This document shows, piece after piece, positions 1 to 6,451 of a DNA stretch of 7,952 bases. Within the stretch, counting starts at the first letter, position 1. Each line of letters opens with the position of its first letter. The notes under the pieces were generated by a model. It did no database searches. It worked only from the letters and a program-made list of their open reading frames with translations, and was not told the DNA's origin. The stretch is from Clostridiales bacterium (GTDB lineage Bacteria; Bacillota; Clostridia; Oscillospirales; Butyricicoccaceae). Location of the stretch: positions 1 through 7,952 of the forward strand of contig JAHZHY010000156.1 of NCBI GenBank assembly GCA_019420045.1, given 5' to 3'. A program made the position numbers and the translations under genes.

Positions 1-1
1 G

Positions 2-865
2 CAGATTGATTCCCTGGAAGGAGTGGATTCCCAGAAGGTGCTGGAAGTGGCCGCCATCTGTGAACAGAATTCCACCCATCCCATCGGCGTCAGCATCCTG
101 GCCGCGGCCAAGGAAAAGGGCATTTCTCTGGAAAAGCCCCAGCAGGTCACCGAACAGGCCGGTCAGGGTATTTCCGCCCAGACCGCCCAGGGCCTGGCCC
201 TCTGCGGCAACCGGAAGCTGCTGGAAAACAATGGAGTGCAGGTGTCCGATCTGCCCTCTCATAAAGAAGGCACTCAGGTGCTGGTGGCTCTGGATGGAAA
301 AATGCTGGGCAGTCTGCTCATTGCCGACACTGTGAAGGAGGAATCTCCCTCGGCCATCGGCAAGATCAAGAACCAGGGCATCGCCACCGTGATGCTCACC
401 GGCGACGGGCCGGAAAGCGCCCAGGCCGTGGCAGAAAAGACCGGAGTGGATCAGGTCTTTGCCCGTCTGCTTCCCGAAGAGAAGCTGGATAAACTCCAGC
501 AGGTGCGGAAAGAACGAGGTGCGGTGATGTTCGTAGGCGACGGCATCAACGATGCGCCGGTGCTGGCTGGCGCCGATGTGGGCGCGGCCATGGGCAGCGG
601 CGCCGACGCCGCCATCGAAGCCGCCGATGTGGTCTTTATGACCTCCTCTATGGAAGCGGTGCCCCAGTCTCTGGCCATCGCCCGCCAGACCAATTCCATT
701 GCCTGGCAGAATGTGATTTTCGCCTTGGCCATCAAGGCATTGGTGATGGTGCTGGGTCTCTTTGGTTACGCCAATATGTGGGCGGCGGTCTTTGCCGACA
801 GCGGTGTTGCCATGATTTGTGTGCTCAACGCTGTGCGCCTGCTGTATAAAAAGGAACACGCCTGA
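2..865 (+). CDS. Heavy-metal P1B-type ATPase, C-terminal part (Zn/Cd/Pb class), 5' truncated by window
   Basis: This is the C-terminal part of a membrane pump that uses ATP to export soft divalent metal ions; the reading frame is open from base 2, so the true start lies upstream. Visible in order: the nucleotide-binding-domain HP dipeptide in an STHPIG context (His at 77-79), the TGD motif of the actuator/hinge region (398-406), the GDGIND hinge motif (536-553) followed by the MGSGAD stretch, and two final transmembrane helices. The phosphorylation motif DKTGT and the metal-site CPC-type motif lie upstream and cannot be seen. The last helices carry a Lys (734-736) and an Asp (797-799, in FADSGVA). 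In the ZntA/CadA (P1B-2) class these positions hold the conserved Lys and metal-binding Asp, which argues for Zn2+/Cd2+/Pb2+ rather than Cu+. No C-terminal metal-binding extension follows. The gene ends just before a strong hairpin, so it is the last gene of its transcript. The family is certain; the metal specificity is inferred from the two residues. Confidence 0.95.
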   Translation, partial: QIDSLEGVDSQKVLEVAAICEQNSTHPIGVSILAAAKEKGISLEKPQQVTEQAGQGISAQTAQGLALCGNRKLLENNGVQVSDLPSHKEGTQVLVALDGKMLGSLLIADTVKEESPSAIGKIKNQGIATVMLTGDGPESAQAVAEKTGVDQVFARLLPEEKLDKLQQVRKERGAVMFVGDGINDAPVLAGADVGAAMGSGADAAIEAADVVFMTSSMEAVPQSLAIARQTNSIAWQNVIFALAIKALVMVLGLFGYANMWAAVFADSGVAMICVLNAVRLLYKKEHA

Positions 866-871
866 TATTCT

Positions 872-900
872 GCCCCCGGGGAAAATCCCCGGGGGCTTGT
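872..900 (+). terminator. Hairpin terminator after the P-type ATPase
   Basis: An 11-bp perfect stem (872-882 with 886-896) closes an AAA loop seven bases after the ATPase stop codon. The following TTGT is only a weak U-tract, so termination may be incomplete, but the stem is very GC-rich. It separates the metal pump from the sufCB-like unit. Confidence 0.8.
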
Positions 901-912
901 CCGTAAGCGCAC

Positions 913-940
913 TTGACGGAAGAAGAAAAGATGATAAAAT
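913..940 (+). promoter_or_regulatory. Predicted sigma-A promoter of the sufCB-like unit (extended -10)
   Basis: TTGACG (913-918) and TAAAAT (935-940) are separated by 16 bp, and the -10 is preceded by TGA, forming the TGn extended -10 element. Both hexamers match consensus at 5 of 6 positions. Transcription should start near 947, giving a leader of about 30 bases before the TTG start at 979. No clear operator dyad is seen around it. Confidence 0.7.
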
Positions 941-978
941 CAGTATAGATTGCAGTTTGAAAAAGGAATGATGAAGAC

Positions 979-1698
979 TTGCTGGAACTGAAGAATGTAT
1001 CCTGGAAACTGGAAGAGGAAGACAAATGGATCCTGCGGAACATCAATTTGAAGGTGCAGAAGGGAGAGCGGCTGGTGCTCACCGGCCCCAACGGCGGCGG
1101 CAAAACCACTCTGGCCCGGGTGATTGCCGGGCTGCGGGAAGGGGCAGAGGGGGAGATCTGGCTGGACGGCCAGCGCATTGACGGCCTGGACATCACCGGA
1201 AGAGCCCGGGCCGGACTGGGCTATGCCTTCCAGCAGCCGGTGCGCTTCAAGGGCGTGACGGTGGAAGAACTGATGCAGATGGCGGCAGGGGAACAGTGCT
1301 CCCGGGAAGAGCTGTGCAATCTTCTGTCCCAGGTGGGGCTGTGCGCCCGGGATTATCTGGGAAGAGAAGTGGGAAATGGCCTTTCCGGCGGCGAGATCAA
1401 GCGGGTGGAAATCGCCACCGTGCTGGCCCGCAAGCCCCGGGCGGCGGTGTTTGACGAGCCGGAGGCCGGCATCGACCTGTGGAGCTTTGACAAGCTGATC
1501 CAGGTGTTCGGCGACCGGGACCGGTGGCCGGGAGCCCTGGTGCTCATCTCTCACCAGCGGCGGCTGATGGAGATCGCCGATACCATCGGCGTTGTTTGCC
1601 AGGGGAGATTGGCCGACATCGGGCCAAGAGAGCAGATACTTCCCCGGCTCTTTGGGGAAAAATCGGGGCAGTGCCCCTGGGATGGAGGAAATGACTGA
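979..1698 (+). CDS. sufC: SufC-like Fe-S assembly ABC ATPase
   Basis: This is a 239-residue soluble ABC ATPase with no membrane segment. It is expected to bind the SufB/D-like protein encoded next and to power Fe-S cluster assembly in the cytosol. Visible motifs: Walker A GPNGGGKTT (36-44), Q-loop in AFQQP (83-87), signature LSGGE (135-139) followed by IKRVEIA, Walker B AAVFDEP (155-161), D-loop AGID (163-166) and the switch His in SHQ (192). The SGGE-x-KR-x-EIA pattern is typical of SufC and differs from the SGGQxQRxxIA of importers and exporters. Length is close to the usual 240-260. The start is a TTG: the frame is closed by a stop at 958-960, no in-frame ATG lies near, and MLELKNVSW is a normal start for this family. 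AAGGAA (963-968) is the likely ribosome binding site. The gene overlaps the next by one base (TGATG), so the two are probably translationally coupled. It belongs to the divergent, clostridial/archaeal-looking branch rather than the classical sufCDSUB operon type. Confidence 0.88.
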   Translation: MLELKNVSWKLEEEDKWILRNINLKVQKGERLVLTGPNGGGKTTLARVIAGLREGAEGEIWLDGQRIDGLDITGRARAGLGYAFQQPVRFKGVTVEELMQMAAGEQCSREELCNLLSQVGLCARDYLGREVGNGLSGGEIKRVEIATVLARKPRAAVFDEPEAGIDLWSFDKLIQVFGDRDRWPGALVLISHQRRLMEIADTIGVVCQGRLADIGPREQILPRLFGEKSGQCPWDGGND

Positions 1699-2621
1699 TG
1701 AAAGCGGTCACCGAAAAACTGTTGGAAGTGGTTTCTGATTTCAAAGGGAAGCTGTGGGAAAAATCCGCCTATTCTGTGCGGGAGGATGGAGGCTGTGCCG
1801 CCATTCACTCCACCCAGCACACTCATATTACTCCCAAACCCGATGGGGGCGGCCTGGACATTACGGTGGATGAGGGGACCCAGGGAGAAACGGTGTATAT
1901 TCCCGCCTGCATCACCCATGGCGGCGTGGACGAAGTGGTTTATAACGATTTCCACATCGGCAAAAACGCCGATATCACCATTTACGCCGGCTGCGGCGTT
2001 CATGTGGAAGGGGAAGAGGGCAGCCGTCACAGCGGCGTCCATCGCTTCTTCCTGGCCGAAGGAGCCAAAGTCCATTATATCGAAAAGCACGCCGGCGAGG
2101 GCCAGGGAGAAGGCAAGAAGGTGCTGGACCCCCAGACCTGGTTTGAGTTGGGAGAAGGCTCCCTTCTGGAAATGGATACCACCCAGCTGGGAGGTGTGGA
2201 CCGCACCTGCCGCATTACAAAAGGCAAAGTGGGCAAAGATGCCCGGTTGCTGGTGCGGGAGCGCTTGCTCACCGAAAAGGACCAGCAGGCCGACAGCCAG
2301 TTTGAAGTGGATCTGGAAGGAGAAAACAGCGGCTGCGACCTGGTCTCCCGGGCGGTGGCCAAGGATCAGTCCCATCAGGACTTTTCCTCTCTCATCCGGG
2401 GCTTTGCCCCCTGCACCGGCCACACCGCCTGTGATGCGCTGCTTATGGGCCAGGGCACCGTGGACGCCGCGCCCCGGCTGGCGGCCCGGTGTGAGGATGC
2501 CTCCCTCATTCACGAAGCGGCCATCGGCAAGATCGCCGGAGAACAGCTGTGGAAGCTTCAGACCCTGGGCCTGACCCGGGAGGAGGCTGAGGAACGGCTG
2601 GTGGCCGGATTTTTGAAATAG
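1698..2621 (+). CDS. SufB/SufD-like Fe-S cluster scaffold protein (single, short paralog)
   Basis: A 307-residue SufB/SufD-family protein, expected to form a beta-helix scaffold on which an Fe-S cluster is built together with the preceding SufC-like ATPase. The C-terminal third carries the family hallmarks: ACDALLMG with Cys245 aligning to the SufB cysteine at the SufB-SufD interface (E. coli Cys405), then IHEAAIGKI with His272 and Glu273 aligning to SufB His433/Glu434, and EQL...GLTREEA...GF at the end, the SufC-contact helices. The middle holds CGVHVEG (99-105), a His-rich SGVHRF stretch and EKHAGEGQGEG (129-139), characteristic of the short branch. Eight cysteines are present in all. At 307 residues it is much shorter than bacterial SufB (about 470-495) and SufD (about 420), lacking most of the N-terminal part. 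Only one SufB/D gene is present, so a homodimer is likely. The ATG at 1698 overlaps the sufC stop and has GGAGGA (1684-1689) eight bases upstream. The family call is firm; function as a self-sufficient Fe-S system is inference. Confidence 0.85.
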   Translation: MKAVTEKLLEVVSDFKGKLWEKSAYSVREDGGCAAIHSTQHTHITPKPDGGGLDITVDEGTQGETVYIPACITHGGVDEVVYNDFHIGKNADITIYAGCGVHVEGEEGSRHSGVHRFFLAEGAKVHYIEKHAGEGQGEGKKVLDPQTWFELGEGSLLEMDTTQLGGVDRTCRITKGKVGKDARLLVRERLLTEKDQQADSQFEVDLEGENSGCDLVSRAVAKDQSHQDFSSLIRGFAPCTGHTACDALLMGQGTVDAAPRLAARCEDASLIHEAAIGKIAGEQLWKLQTLGLTREEAEERLVAGFLK

Positions 2622-2627
2622 CGCCCC

Positions 2628-2656
2628 TTGTCAGAAGAGGGGATTTTGTGTAAAAT
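2628..2656 (+). promoter_or_regulatory. Predicted sigma-A promoter of purB
   Basis: TTGTCA (2628-2633) and TAAAAT (2651-2656) are separated by the optimal 17 bp, each matching consensus at 5 of 6 positions. It begins seven bases after the stop codon of the SufB-like gene. The same -10 hexamer is used in front of sufC. Transcription would start near 2663, leaving a leader of about 30 bases, too short for a guanine or PurR-linked riboswitch. No riboswitch-like structure is seen. Confidence 0.65.
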
Positions 2657-2693
2657 GAAAGCAGTATTTTATAGATGAAAGGCGGCTGTGCCC

Positions 2694-4130
2694 ATGAAGG
2701 ACTATCGCTCTTATGAAACACCTCTCAATTCCCGCTATGCCAGCGAGGAGATGAAATACCTCTTTTCCTCTCAGTACAAGTTTTCCACCTGGCGGAAGCT
2801 GTGGATCGCCCTGGCCGAAAGCGAGCAGGAGCTGGGACTGCCCATCACCGATGAGCAGCTGAACGAAATGCGGGCCCATATTGACGATATTGATTTTGAC
2901 AAGGCGGCGGAGTATGAAAAGAAGTTCCGCCACGATGTGATGGCCCATGTGCACACCTATGGAGAGTGCTGCCCCAAGACCCGGGGAATCATCCACCTGG
3001 GAGCCACCTCCTGCTATGTGGGAGACAACACCGATGTGATCATCATGCGGGAGGGCCTGAAGATCCTCCTGTCCAAACTGCTGGAAGTGCTCCGTTCCCT
3101 CTCGGCCTTTGCAGAGGAATACAAGGGAATGCCCACTCTGGCCTATACCCACTATCAGCCGGCTCAGCCCACCACTGTGGGCAAGCGGGCCACTTTGTGG
3201 GCCAACGACATCCTCATGGACATCGAGGAAGTGGAAAAGCTGATGGGCGAGCTGAAGCTGCTGGGCAGCAAGGGCACCACCGGCACCCAGGCCAGCTTCC
3301 TGGAGCTGTTCGACGGGGATTACAGCAAGGTGCGTCAGCTGGATGGGCTGATCGCCAAAAAAATGGGCTTTGAAAGCTGCGTACCGGTGTCCGGCCAGAC
3401 CTATACCCGGAAAGTGGACTTCAAGGTGCTCAGCGTGCTGTCCCTGATCGCCCAGAGCGCCGCCAAGTTCAGCAACGATATGCGCCTTTTGCAGCATATG
3501 AAGGAAATGGAAGAGCCCTTTGAGAAGAACCAGATCGGCTCTTCGGCCATGGCCTATAAGCGCAACCCCATGCGCTGCGAGCGTATGGCCGCTCTGGCCC
3601 GGTATCTGATGATCGACTCTCTCAACCCGGCCATCACCGCTGCCACCCAGTGGTTTGAGCGCACCCTGGACGACAGCGCCAACAAGCGCCTGAGCATTGC
3701 CGAGGCTTTCCTGTGCTGCGACGCCGTGCTCAACCTGTATGAGAATGTGTCTGCAGGGCTGGTGGTCTATCCCAAGATGATCGAAAAGCATCTGCGGGAA
3801 GAGCTGCCCTTCATGGCCACCGAGAATATCATGATGGACGCCGTCCGCCGTGGCGGCGACCGGCAGGAGCTGCACGAGCACATCCGGGAACATTCTATGG
3901 ATGCTGCCCGTCAGGTGAAGCTGGAAGGCAAGAGCAACGACCTGCTGCACCGCATTGCTCAGGACCCCATCTTCGGAGTGACCGAGCAGGAGCTGGAGGG
4001 CATTCTCCAGCCGGAGAAATACATCGGCTGCGCCGAAATGCAGACCGAGGACTTCCTGCGTGAATGCGTCCAGCCGGTGCTGGACCGCCATGCGGATATC
4101 CATGCCGGTAAAGCTGAGATCAATGTATAA
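2694..4130 (+). CDS. purB: Adenylosuccinate lyase
   Basis: This cytosolic homotetramer of the fumarase/aspartase superfamily cleaves SAICAR to AICAR plus fumarate and adenylosuccinate to AMP plus fumarate, so it acts in both de novo purine synthesis and AMP formation. The 478-residue length is normal. Seen in order: RHDVMAHV (79-86), LGATS (102-106) with the following DNTD substrate loop, YTHYQPAQPTTVGKR (151-165) containing the active-site His153, GSKGTTGTQASF (191-202), and the superfamily signature IGSSAMAYKRNPM (281-293) with the mobile catalytic serine loop. I chose ATG 2694 because AGGCGG (2680-2685) sits eight bases upstream; the in-frame GTG at 2688 would be only two bases from it and adds just two residues. 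No other purine genes are adjacent and a strong terminator follows, so purB appears to be its own transcript, with possible read-through from the sufCB-like pair. The identity is close to certain. Confidence 0.97.
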   Translation: MKDYRSYETPLNSRYASEEMKYLFSSQYKFSTWRKLWIALAESEQELGLPITDEQLNEMRAHIDDIDFDKAAEYEKKFRHDVMAHVHTYGECCPKTRGIIHLGATSCYVGDNTDVIIMREGLKILLSKLLEVLRSLSAFAEEYKGMPTLAYTHYQPAQPTTVGKRATLWANDILMDIEEVEKLMGELKLLGSKGTTGTQASFLELFDGDYSKVRQLDGLIAKKMGFESCVPVSGQTYTRKVDFKVLSVLSLIAQSAAKFSNDMRLLQHMKEMEEPFEKNQIGSSAMAYKRNPMRCERMAALARYLMIDSLNPAITAATQWFERTLDDSANKRLSIAEAFLCCDAVLNLYENVSAGLVVYPKMIEKHLREELPFMATENIMMDAVRRGGDRQELHEHIREHSMDAARQVKLEGKSNDLLHRIAQDPIFGVTEQELEGILQPEKYIGCAEMQTEDFLRECVQPVLDRHADIHAGKAEINV

Positions 4131-4139
4131 CAATAATGC

Positions 4140-4170
4140 AAAAAAGCCCCCGCATCCGGGGGCTTTTTTG
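4140..4170 (+). terminator. Strong intrinsic terminator after purB, symmetrical
   Basis: A stem of six A-T pairs and six G-C pairs (4140-4151 with 4158-4169) is closed by a six-base loop, in which G4152 and C4157 can also pair, and is followed directly by T4164-T4169. Because the A-tract on the 5' side mirrors the T-tract, it could terminate transcription from either strand. Flanking bases 4127-4133 and 4168-4174 (ATAACAA/TTGTTAT) offer an alternative outer pairing. Confidence 0.95.
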
Positions 4171-4202
4171 TTATCCAGGTGATGGAAAAAGGAGGGAAAG
4201 CT

Positions 4203-5540
4203 ATGGTGAAGCGGCTGTGTGCTCTTATTTTGGCCACGGCAATGATTCTGCTGGCTTGCGTGCAAAACGGCCCGGCTCCAAAGGAGAACGCGCCGGAGAA
4301 GCCGCAGAAGCAGGAGCTGGAAGTATTCGACCCGGCTACCTACACCCGGGAGATGATGCTGGCGGACTACGACTTTTTCTGGACCACACTGGAAGAAAAC
4401 TGCGCCACCTTTGGCTTGATTGAGCAGGTGAAAAGGATCAATCTGGAGCAGATCAAGCAGGAATACCAGCAGATGATTTCCCACTTACGGGATGGGGATG
4501 CAGAGCAATTTGTGCAGATCATGGAAATGGTGAGCAGCCGATTGGGGATGTTTGCCCATATTTGCGTGATCGACCCAAAGCTCTATCATCAATATACAAA
4601 TGGAGGTTCTTGGGAAAGCAAAACGGCAAAAGAAGTGTTCCAATCAGAGAAAGTGCAGTCGTTTTACCAATGGACAGAGACTCTTCCTCGCTATCAATAC
4701 CAGCTGAAAAACATGGAGGAAGCCACTCGGCTGCAAGAGGATGAAGCGGGGGAACAGAGCAATGCAGTGATGGACGCCAATATTCAGTTATCCCGTGACG
4801 GTGAGATTGCCATTGTTCGGTTGAAAAGCCTGGGATTTTATGGAGAGGGAGTCTCTCAAGTTGTGATTGAAAAACTGAGGACCTTCTGCCGGGAGAATCT
4901 GGACGCCCAGCATTTTATCATTGACATCACGGGAAATCCCGGCGGCAACAGCCGAATCTGGTCTGAGGGTCTGGACCCTTTGTGGGCCGGAAAGGTCTTT
5001 TCCCGTGAGGAAGTGGCGGCCTACAAGCTGGGAAGCGTGAATGTGCAGATGTGGGATGGCTGGCCGGAGAACGATCCCGATGTGGAGCTGCGACCCATTT
5101 CTGATTTGAGCACCATGGATTATCCCAAACTGGATATGCAGTCTCTGGAGGGGTGCGACGGCGTGGCGATCCGAACAGATGTAGATGATTATACCCATGT
5201 GGAAAATCCGGATGGACAGGAGTTTGAAGGCCGGATCTGGATCTTGACCGATGGCGTGGTAGCTTCTTCTTCGGAACTGCTCGTTCGTTTTGCCAAAGGC
5301 AATGAGCCTTGTACTTTGGTGGGAACCCAGACGGGAGGGGTCAGCGGCACGATGACACCGCCTGCCAATATGACGGTGGCCATGCCCAATAGTGGGATGA
5401 TGATGCGGTATGCCCCCTTCTATTTTATCAACGAGGACGGCACCTGTTTGGATGTGGAGGGCACCCATCCGGACATTGAGATCGGCCCGGAGGAAGATCC
5501 GATGACACGGTGCTTGCAGGAGATCGCAAAACTGGGATAA
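4203..5540 (+). CDS. Lipoprotein with S41 (C-terminal-processing-type) peptidase-like domain
   Basis: A 445-residue predicted surface lipoprotein. Residues 1-19 form a signal with KR, a hydrophobic stretch and the lipobox LLAC, so Cys19 should be lipidated; a Pro/Glu/Lys-rich linker follows (21-40). The C-terminal half looks like the S41 peptidase fold: a beta strand GEIAIVRLKSL (200-210), the loop DITGNPGGNS (241-250) corresponding to the family's D-x-R-G-N-x-G-G, then ILTDGVVASSSELL (347-360), where Ser355 sits at the nucleophile position, VGTQTGG (373-379) and the terminal GTHPDIEI (420-427). The Lys found about 25 residues after the nucleophile in CtpA/Prc enzymes is absent (Val380 there), so catalysis would need a tricorn-like triad or may be lost. 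No PDZ domain is evident. ATG 4203 was chosen because AGGAGGG (4190-4196) lies six bases upstream; GTG 4179 would precede that site. The gene has lower GC and different codon use from its neighbours. No promoter is evident after the purB terminator. Substrate unknown. Confidence 0.82.
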   Translation: MVKRLCALILATAMILLACVQNGPAPKENAPEKPQKQELEVFDPATYTREMMLADYDFFWTTLEENCATFGLIEQVKRINLEQIKQEYQQMISHLRDGDAEQFVQIMEMVSSRLGMFAHICVIDPKLYHQYTNGGSWESKTAKEVFQSEKVQSFYQWTETLPRYQYQLKNMEEATRLQEDEAGEQSNAVMDANIQLSRDGEIAIVRLKSLGFYGEGVSQVVIEKLRTFCRENLDAQHFIIDITGNPGGNSRIWSEGLDPLWAGKVFSREEVAAYKLGSVNVQMWDGWPENDPDVELRPISDLSTMDYPKLDMQSLEGCDGVAIRTDVDDYTHVENPDGQEFEGRIWILTDGVVASSSELLVRFAKGNEPCTLVGTQTGGVSGTMTPPANMTVAMPNSGMMMRYAPFYFINEDGTCLDVEGTHPDIEIGPEEDPMTRCLQEIAKLG

Positions 5541-5578
5541 CCCATGAATGAAAAAATATAGAAAGAATAGCATCACAG

Positions 5579-5586
5579 AAGGAGGA
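5579..5586 (+). promoter_or_regulatory. Strong ribosome binding site of the phosphatase-like gene
   Basis: AAGGAGGA lies seven bases before ATG 5594 and fixes that start. The 53-base spacer after the S41 gene is AT-rich and shows no hairpin terminator, so the two genes may share a transcript. Confidence 0.85.
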
Positions 5587-5593
5587 ACTTTTT

Positions 5594-6400
5594 ATGGAAG
5601 CGAAAAACAGCATTTCTCTGGCCCGTCTTTGCTCCACTCTGGCGGCGGTACTGGATGTTCCCGCTCCGGAAAAGGCCGAGCCGCCCTTGGATTGGGCGGT
5701 GCAGCTGCTGAAAGAACAGGCCGGCGGCCCCATTCAGCGGGCGCTGATTTACAATCCCGACGCCGTGGCCCAGTGGCTTTTCCACAAAAACCGGCTGATG
5801 TTCCAGCCGGTGCTGGAACAGACCCAGCTGGTGCTGCCTTTGCGGGCGGTGATGCCTTCGGTGACCCCGGTGTGCTTCGGCACCATGTACACCGGCGCCC
5901 AGCCGGAAGTCCATGGCATCCAGGCCTATGAAAAACCGGTGATCGCCATCGATTCTTTGTTTGACGCCCTGGCCCGGGCAGGAAAAAAGGTGGCCCTGGT
6001 GGCGGTGGAAGGCTCCAGCATGGCTATGATCTACAACAACCGGCCCATCGATTATTTCTATCTGCCCTATGACAAAGAGGTGGAGGAAAAAGCTCTGGAG
6101 CTGATCGACAAAGACCAATACGATGTGATCGTGGTCTATACCCAGGAATATGACGATGTGATGCATCGCACCGGGGTGGATTCCCTGCTTTCCATGAAGG
6201 CTCTCAGCAATCAGATCGGCATTTTCCAGCGTCTGTGCCGCAAGGCTGCTGAAAGCTGGAAGGACAAGACCAGTCTCATAGCATTCTGTCCGGACCATGG
6301 TGTCCACCAGCAGGAGGATGTCCACGGCAACCATGGCCTGGACATTCCGGAAGACCTGAACATCCAGCATTTCCTGGGCGTTCGCCGGGCGGTAAAATAA
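5594..6400 (+). CDS. Short alkaline-phosphatase-superfamily (nucleotide pyrophosphatase/phosphodiesterase-like) protein
   Basis: A 268-residue protein of the alkaline phosphatase/NPP superfamily, metal-dependent hydrolases of phosphate mono- or diesters. Residues 87-109 align without gaps to the NPP nucleophile region: PSVT with Thr91 as candidate nucleophile, ending in the conserved TG-x-x-P-x-x-HGI (100-109). The second metal-binding set appears as YDDVMHRTG (186-194; Asp187 or Asp188, and His191), and the third as PDHG (233-236; Asp234, His235) plus HGNHG (244-248). The N-terminal metal aspartate, usually in a DG dipeptide after a strand, is replaced by LIYNPDAV (51-58), where Asp56 is the only obvious candidate. 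At 268 residues it lacks the large insertions of typical 400-residue members, and no signal peptide or membrane helix is visible, so it is probably cytosolic. The start is set by the strong ribosome binding site. It is separated by 53 bases from the S41 lipoprotein gene and followed by a terminator. The superfamily is well supported; the substrate is unknown. Confidence 0.82.
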   Translation: MEAKNSISLARLCSTLAAVLDVPAPEKAEPPLDWAVQLLKEQAGGPIQRALIYNPDAVAQWLFHKNRLMFQPVLEQTQLVLPLRAVMPSVTPVCFGTMYTGAQPEVHGIQAYEKPVIAIDSLFDALARAGKKVALVAVEGSSMAMIYNNRPIDYFYLPYDKEVEEKALELIDKDQYDVIVVYTQEYDDVMHRTGVDSLLSMKALSNQIGIFQRLCRKAAESWKDKTSLIAFCPDHGVHQQEDVHGNHGLDIPEDLNIQHFLGVRRAVK

Positions 6401-6414
6401 GAAGATTGCATTCT

Positions 6415-6451
6415 GCCGGAGAGCTGCAAAAAAGGCTCTCCGGCCTTTTTT
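6415..6451 (+). terminator. Intrinsic terminator after the phosphatase-like gene
   Basis: A perfect 10-bp stem (6415-6424 with 6435-6444), a ten-base A-rich loop and a run of T (6446-6451) follow the stop codon by 14 bases. This closes the S41/phosphatase-like unit. Confidence 0.95.

Noticed and set aside
2624..2648. Possible terminator after the SufB-like gene (CCCCT...AGGGG, then TTTT)
   Set aside because: The stem is only five pairs with a nine-base loop and overlaps the -35 box of the purB promoter. It is too weak to call, so read-through into purB is likely.
4103..4131. TATAAC at the purB stop as a promoter for the S41 gene
   Set aside because: There is no recognisable -35, and any transcript would meet the strong terminator at 4140-4170 at once.
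2631..4484. 617-codon minus-strand open frame spanning all of purB
   Set aside because: It is antisense to an unmistakable purB and crosses the terminator at 4140-4170. Its His/Gly/Leu-rich composition is what GC-rich sense codons give when read backwards; TTA, CTA and TCA are rare in the sense strand, so antisense stops are rare.
5514..5541. Possible promoter for the phosphatase-like gene (TTGCAG, 16 bp, GATAAC)
   Set aside because: The -10 matches consensus at only four positions and lies at the end of the S41 coding sequence; chance occurrence cannot be excluded.
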